From contig RDOC01000005.1 of assembly GCA_011364985.1 (NCBI GenBank), forward strand, positions 1 to 64,000: a stretch of DNA of 64,000 bases, read 5' to 3'. The notes under the pieces are model-generated. The model searched no databases and was not told the origin of the DNA. It saw only the letters and a program-made list of their open reading frames with translations. The translations under genes and the position numbers were made by a program. Source of the DNA: Candidatus Thorarchaeota archaeon (GTDB lineage Archaea > Asgardarchaeota > Thorarchaeia > Thorarchaeales > Thorarchaeaceae). The stretch's first letter is position 1; each line of letters starts with the position of its first letter. Positions 61,765 through 64,000 of this stretch are shown one piece after another.

Positions 61765-63153
61765 TCACTTTGACTTTGTATCGATTAGTAATGATTGAAT
61801 ATTACGCATGAAAAAGAAGAGATCCATCATCTCATTCTCCTTAACTTTCATCCTTGGGTTTGAGGATATCTCTTCTATTCTCCTGATGGCCCGAAAGAAC
61901 TCCTCTTGCTTCATCTTTGAGTCCTTATATTGTATGAGCTCCCAGAGCTTTTGGATGCTAAACTCCGTCCATCGGTTTTTCCGAGTAAGGTCTCTTCTTA
62001 GTCGTCTGTAAAGCATCTTGACAACCCGACCATAGTTACCCTCTTTTCTGTAATAGACCATCCGTTCGCTGAAGTAGGTCTGACCACGTCGCAGGAATAC
62101 TTCTGACACACTCTTTACCTCAGGCTTCTTAGGGTCAGGAAGATACTTGCGAATACCCAACACTGTGCTTAGAGGATAGAGAGGGGCTAGCAAAGGAATG
62201 GCTGACAGCCATAATGCTCTCCCAAGATAAAGACCAAAGATGAACTCTGGGGAGTTCCATGGAACAGCAAGGAGATTCTCGCTAAATGCGATTGTGTAGT
62301 TTCTCTGACCCTGGGATAACCAGTTGATAATGTTTGAACCGAATCTTTGGTTGTCAGGAAAGCGATCCCACATGTCATTGGTGAATACACTGGGATCGCT
62401 TAGAGCTACTAATCTACCGCCGCCTGGGATGAATGTGGAGAAATCAATTGCTCCAACAACTGGTAGTACACCCGCCATTGTATCGTTTTTGGGCCAAGGA
62501 TATTTGTCAGTAACATTGACTTCAACCCATGCTCGATTAGTTGTCCATGCTATTCCAAGATTTCCGAGGAGAGAATATGGGTTGAGTGTCGATGCCCAAT
62601 TCAGATGGAGTTCGCTAATCCCTTGAGTTATAGGATGAGGCACAAAGCTTTTGATTACTGGAAGCCGTGGGTCCTTGTCATAAGAATCTATATCCAGAAG
62701 AACTCCTTCGGTGAAGGTTAGTAAACCGGTGAAGTTCGTTCCAGTAATTGGTGAGGAAATATCTCTGAAGAGAAAATCATTGAATAAGCCCAAGGAATCG
62801 TTGGCAGTCCCAAAATCATCAGCTATGAGCACACCGCCGCCTGTTGATAGATGCTGGAATATCACAAGTACCATGTCCGTAGAGAAGTCTATGACCGGAC
62901 CAGCAATGACTAGCACTGCAGACCCTTGGTATCTGCCAAGGACACTCATGGAGGACTGGATGGACTTAACATCATAACCGGACTCATTGATGGCCGTGCT
63001 AAACTCGCTGTATCCGTTCCATCCTTCATTGTATATACTGAAATCATGTGTATACACCTCCGTAATTCCTACAACAGTGGTGCCAGCAAGGAGACCTATC
63101 GGAGCCCAGCTTAGAATAAATAGAATCACTTGAACTGTTTCTTTCCAGCCCAT
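61765..63153 (-). CDS. DUF4350-like membrane protein
   Basis: A 462-residue protein with an N-terminal helix (VQVILFILSWAPIGLLAGTT), an extracytoplasmic Rossmann-like domain (about 35-280: VLVIAGPVIDFSTDMVLVIF, STGGGVLIADDFG, PGGGRLVALSDPSVFTNDM), a second helix and a cytoplasmic helical tail of about 140 residues. The SGGG-V-L-I-x-D and G-x-x-V-x-L-x-D-P elements are typical of DUF4350 proteins that accompany MoxR and DUF58. ATG 63153. The gap to MoxR is 13 bases. Confidence 0.78.
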   Translation of the reverse strand: MGWKETVQVILFILSWAPIGLLAGTTVVGITEVYTHDFSIYNEGWNGYSEFSTAINESGYDVKSIQSSMSVLGRYQGSAVLVIAGPVIDFSTDMVLVIFQHLSTGGGVLIADDFGTANDSLGLFNDFLFRDISSPITGTNFTGLLTFTEGVLLDIDSYDKDPRLPVIKSFVPHPITQGISELHLNWASTLNPYSLLGNLGIAWTTNRAWVEVNVTDKYPWPKNDTMAGVLPVVGAIDFSTFIPGGGRLVALSDPSVFTNDMWDRFPDNQRFGSNIINWLSQGQRNYTIAFSENLLAVPWNSPEFIFGLYLGRALWLSAIPLLAPLYPLSTVLGIRKYLPDPKKPEVKSVSEVFLRRGQTYFSERMVYYRKEGNYGRVVKMLYRRLRRDLTRKNRWTEFSIQKLWELIQYKDSKMKQEEFFRAIRRIEEISSNPRMKVKENEMMDLFFFMRNIQSLLIDTKSK

Positions 63154-63167
63154 TAGTCACACCTTTC

Positions 63168-63554
63168 TTACGCCGACAGCGTTTTACCTTCTATTCTTGG
63201 ATACAAATCACTGAAAGTCTTGATGACCACTTCATAGCGTTCCCGTGATATCACGTGGTTGGAGAAACGAGCCTCCAAATAGATGTCAACAAACTCGTCT
63301 ACGATTACGCTATCAAGAAGCAATGATTTCGAAACACGATCCAAGAATTCGTGCGCAGTTTCAGAGTGCATCCTTTCAGTTCCTGTCTTCCGACCGCACA
63401 TCTGTTCAAAAGTGCGATAGGCAAGCGTTATCGCTGCATCATATTTGCCAGCATCAGCCAGCTTCTTGATGTTCCTAAGCTTTGAAGGAATGTCCACACT
63501 CTCCTCTCTCGGCGTCCGAGAGAATCTGCCTCTGAGGGAGTCCATTAAGCCCAT
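63168..63554 (-). CDS. DUF4129-like helical protein, copy 1
   Basis: A 128-residue protein with a basic N-terminus and a helical domain: LRNIKKLADAGKYDAAITLA, YRTFEQMCGRK, SETAHEFLDRVSKSLLLDSV, and VDIYLEARFSNHVISRERYE. This matches the C-terminal domain of DUF4129 proteins in MoxR/DUF58 loci (helix pair, ETAxEF, and EAR-F-S). The next gene upstream has the same domain with about 50 percent visual identity in parts, so the two are tandem duplicates. This copy has no membrane helix. Confidence 0.72.
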   Translation of the reverse strand: MGLMDSLRGRFSRTPREESVDIPSKLRNIKKLADAGKYDAAITLAYRTFEQMCGRKTGTERMHSETAHEFLDRVSKSLLLDSVIVDEFVDIYLEARFSNHVISRERYEVVIKTFSDLYPRIEGKTLSA

Positions 63555-63565
63555 ATCATCACCTT

Positions 63566-64000
63566 CTATTCTGTAATTACAACAACCGCCTCGATTCGTG
63601 GATAGAGGTCGGTAAGAACACGCATCGTGTTTTCGTAGCGCGAACGCGAAACCTCATGGTCCGAGAAGCGCGCCTCTTCGTAGGCTTCAAGCAACTCGCT
63701 AACAGAAGCAAGGTCCAGCGGGATTTGCTCCAACGTACGAGTCACAAAATCCCGAGCTGTCTCAGAAAGACGGCGCTCGGAGCCTATCTTAGTGCCGCAT
63801 AACGCCTCAAAGGTATGGTACGCGAGATTTATCGCGGCACTGAATTTGCCAGCATCTGCGAGTTTCTTGATGTTACGCAGGCGCTGCGATATACTCCCAT
63901 CTTCAAGACTTGACTTACCCCTTCCATATCCTTTCATGAAGTAAATGTAGATAAAAATGACAACTATCGCAGCACCAAGAAGTGCGAAAGGAACGAGGAA
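63566..64000 (-). CDS. DUF4129-like protein, copy 2 with membrane helix, cut by the window end
   Basis: The frame is open from 63566 past base 64000. The visible part begins FLVPFALLGAAIVVIFIYIY, a hydrophobic helix, then MKGYGRGKSSLED, then the same domain as copy 1: LRNIKKLADAGKFSAAINLA, SETARDFVTRTLEQI, and EAYEEARFSDHEVSRSRYE. It therefore looks like the membrane-anchored form of the helical domain, and ATG 63937 is probably internal rather than the true start. The complete DUF4129 protein may have a transglutaminase-like part outside the window. Eleven bases separate it from copy 1. Confidence 0.75.
   Translation of the reverse strand, partial: FLVPFALLGAAIVVIFIYIYFMKGYGRGKSSLEDGSISQRLRNIKKLADAGKFSAAINLAYHTFEALCGTKIGSERRLSETARDFVTRTLEQIPLDLASVSELLEAYEEARFSDHEVSRSRYENTMRVLTDLYPRIEAVVVITE

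Noticed and set aside
1-64000. tRNA genes, rRNA, CRISPR arrays, insertion sequences
   Set aside because: No cloverleaf-like segment, no regularly spaced repeats and no transposase motif was noticed in reading the intergenic parts; short or unusual tRNAs could be missed without a covariance search.

Overview
The window reads as a piece of an archaeal chromosome, most probably from an Asgard archaeon of the Thorarchaeota type. The evidence is a short archaeal-type histone (12742-12948), an archaeal uS19 gene, TrmB/Lrp-type regulators, TATA-like promoters, mixed ATG/GTG/TTG starts, an electron-transfer flavoprotein alpha subunit fused to ferredoxin, and two adjacent genes for profilin-like proteins (53365-54228), a eukaryotic-signature fold reported in archaea from Asgards. 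A two-helix membrane protein resembling eukaryotic DPM2 (18628-18966) points the same way. The lineage call is inference from gene content.

Layout. 1-6.5 kb: MscL channel, a broken isoprenylcysteine-methyltransferase-like gene, a zinc-ribbon membrane protein with a duplicated helix hairpin, a broken exported-protein gene, a histidine phosphatase, a zinc-ribbon protein, a cation/proton antiporter and endonuclease III. 6.6-12.9 kb: flavodoxin, a heterodimeric ABC exporter, a coiled-coil winged-helix regulator translationally coupled to an unknown acidic-tailed protein, and the histone. 13-23 kb: small membrane proteins, a free-standing LAGLIDADG protein, EtfBA, the DPM2-like protein, an acyltransferase, GlmM, a TPR protein and a solitary uS19. 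23-36 kb: a heavily decayed gene, DUF885 peptidase, GNAT, zinc-ribbon protein, two regulators flanking a striking CGGCAA/TTGCCG array, a phosphodiesterase, further decayed genes, TPR protein, M24 peptidase, thioredoxin-like protein, dual-specificity phosphatase and a membrane-anchored nuclease-like protein.

36.4-42.5 kb: an envelope locus with DUF4418, a NosL-like Cys protein, FtsX/MacB-type permease, LolD-type ATPase, an Asp-box exoprotein, and a convergent multi-spanning protein with CPYC and other cysteine pairs. I consider this the best candidate for an undescribed system, probably in metal or thiol handling outside the membrane. 42.6-52 kb: a peptidase M42 remnant, NfeD-like protein, MFS transporter, tandem-GNAT protein, ABC-2 exporter, winged-helix and TrmB regulators, and a methyltransferase. 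52-58 kb: an HTH regulator behind an inverted-repeat promoter, stand-alone RAM domain, the profilin pair, DUF167, OPT transporter and DHH phosphoesterase. 58-64 kb: a MoxR/DUF58/DUF4350 operon with duplicated DUF4129-like helical genes; the last one runs off the window end.

At least five genes are interrupted by in-frame stops or frameshifts. All three stop codons are involved, so a reassigned code is unlikely; gene decay or base errors in the assembly are the main explanations. I saw no rRNA, tRNA, CRISPR array, insertion sequence or replication origin.
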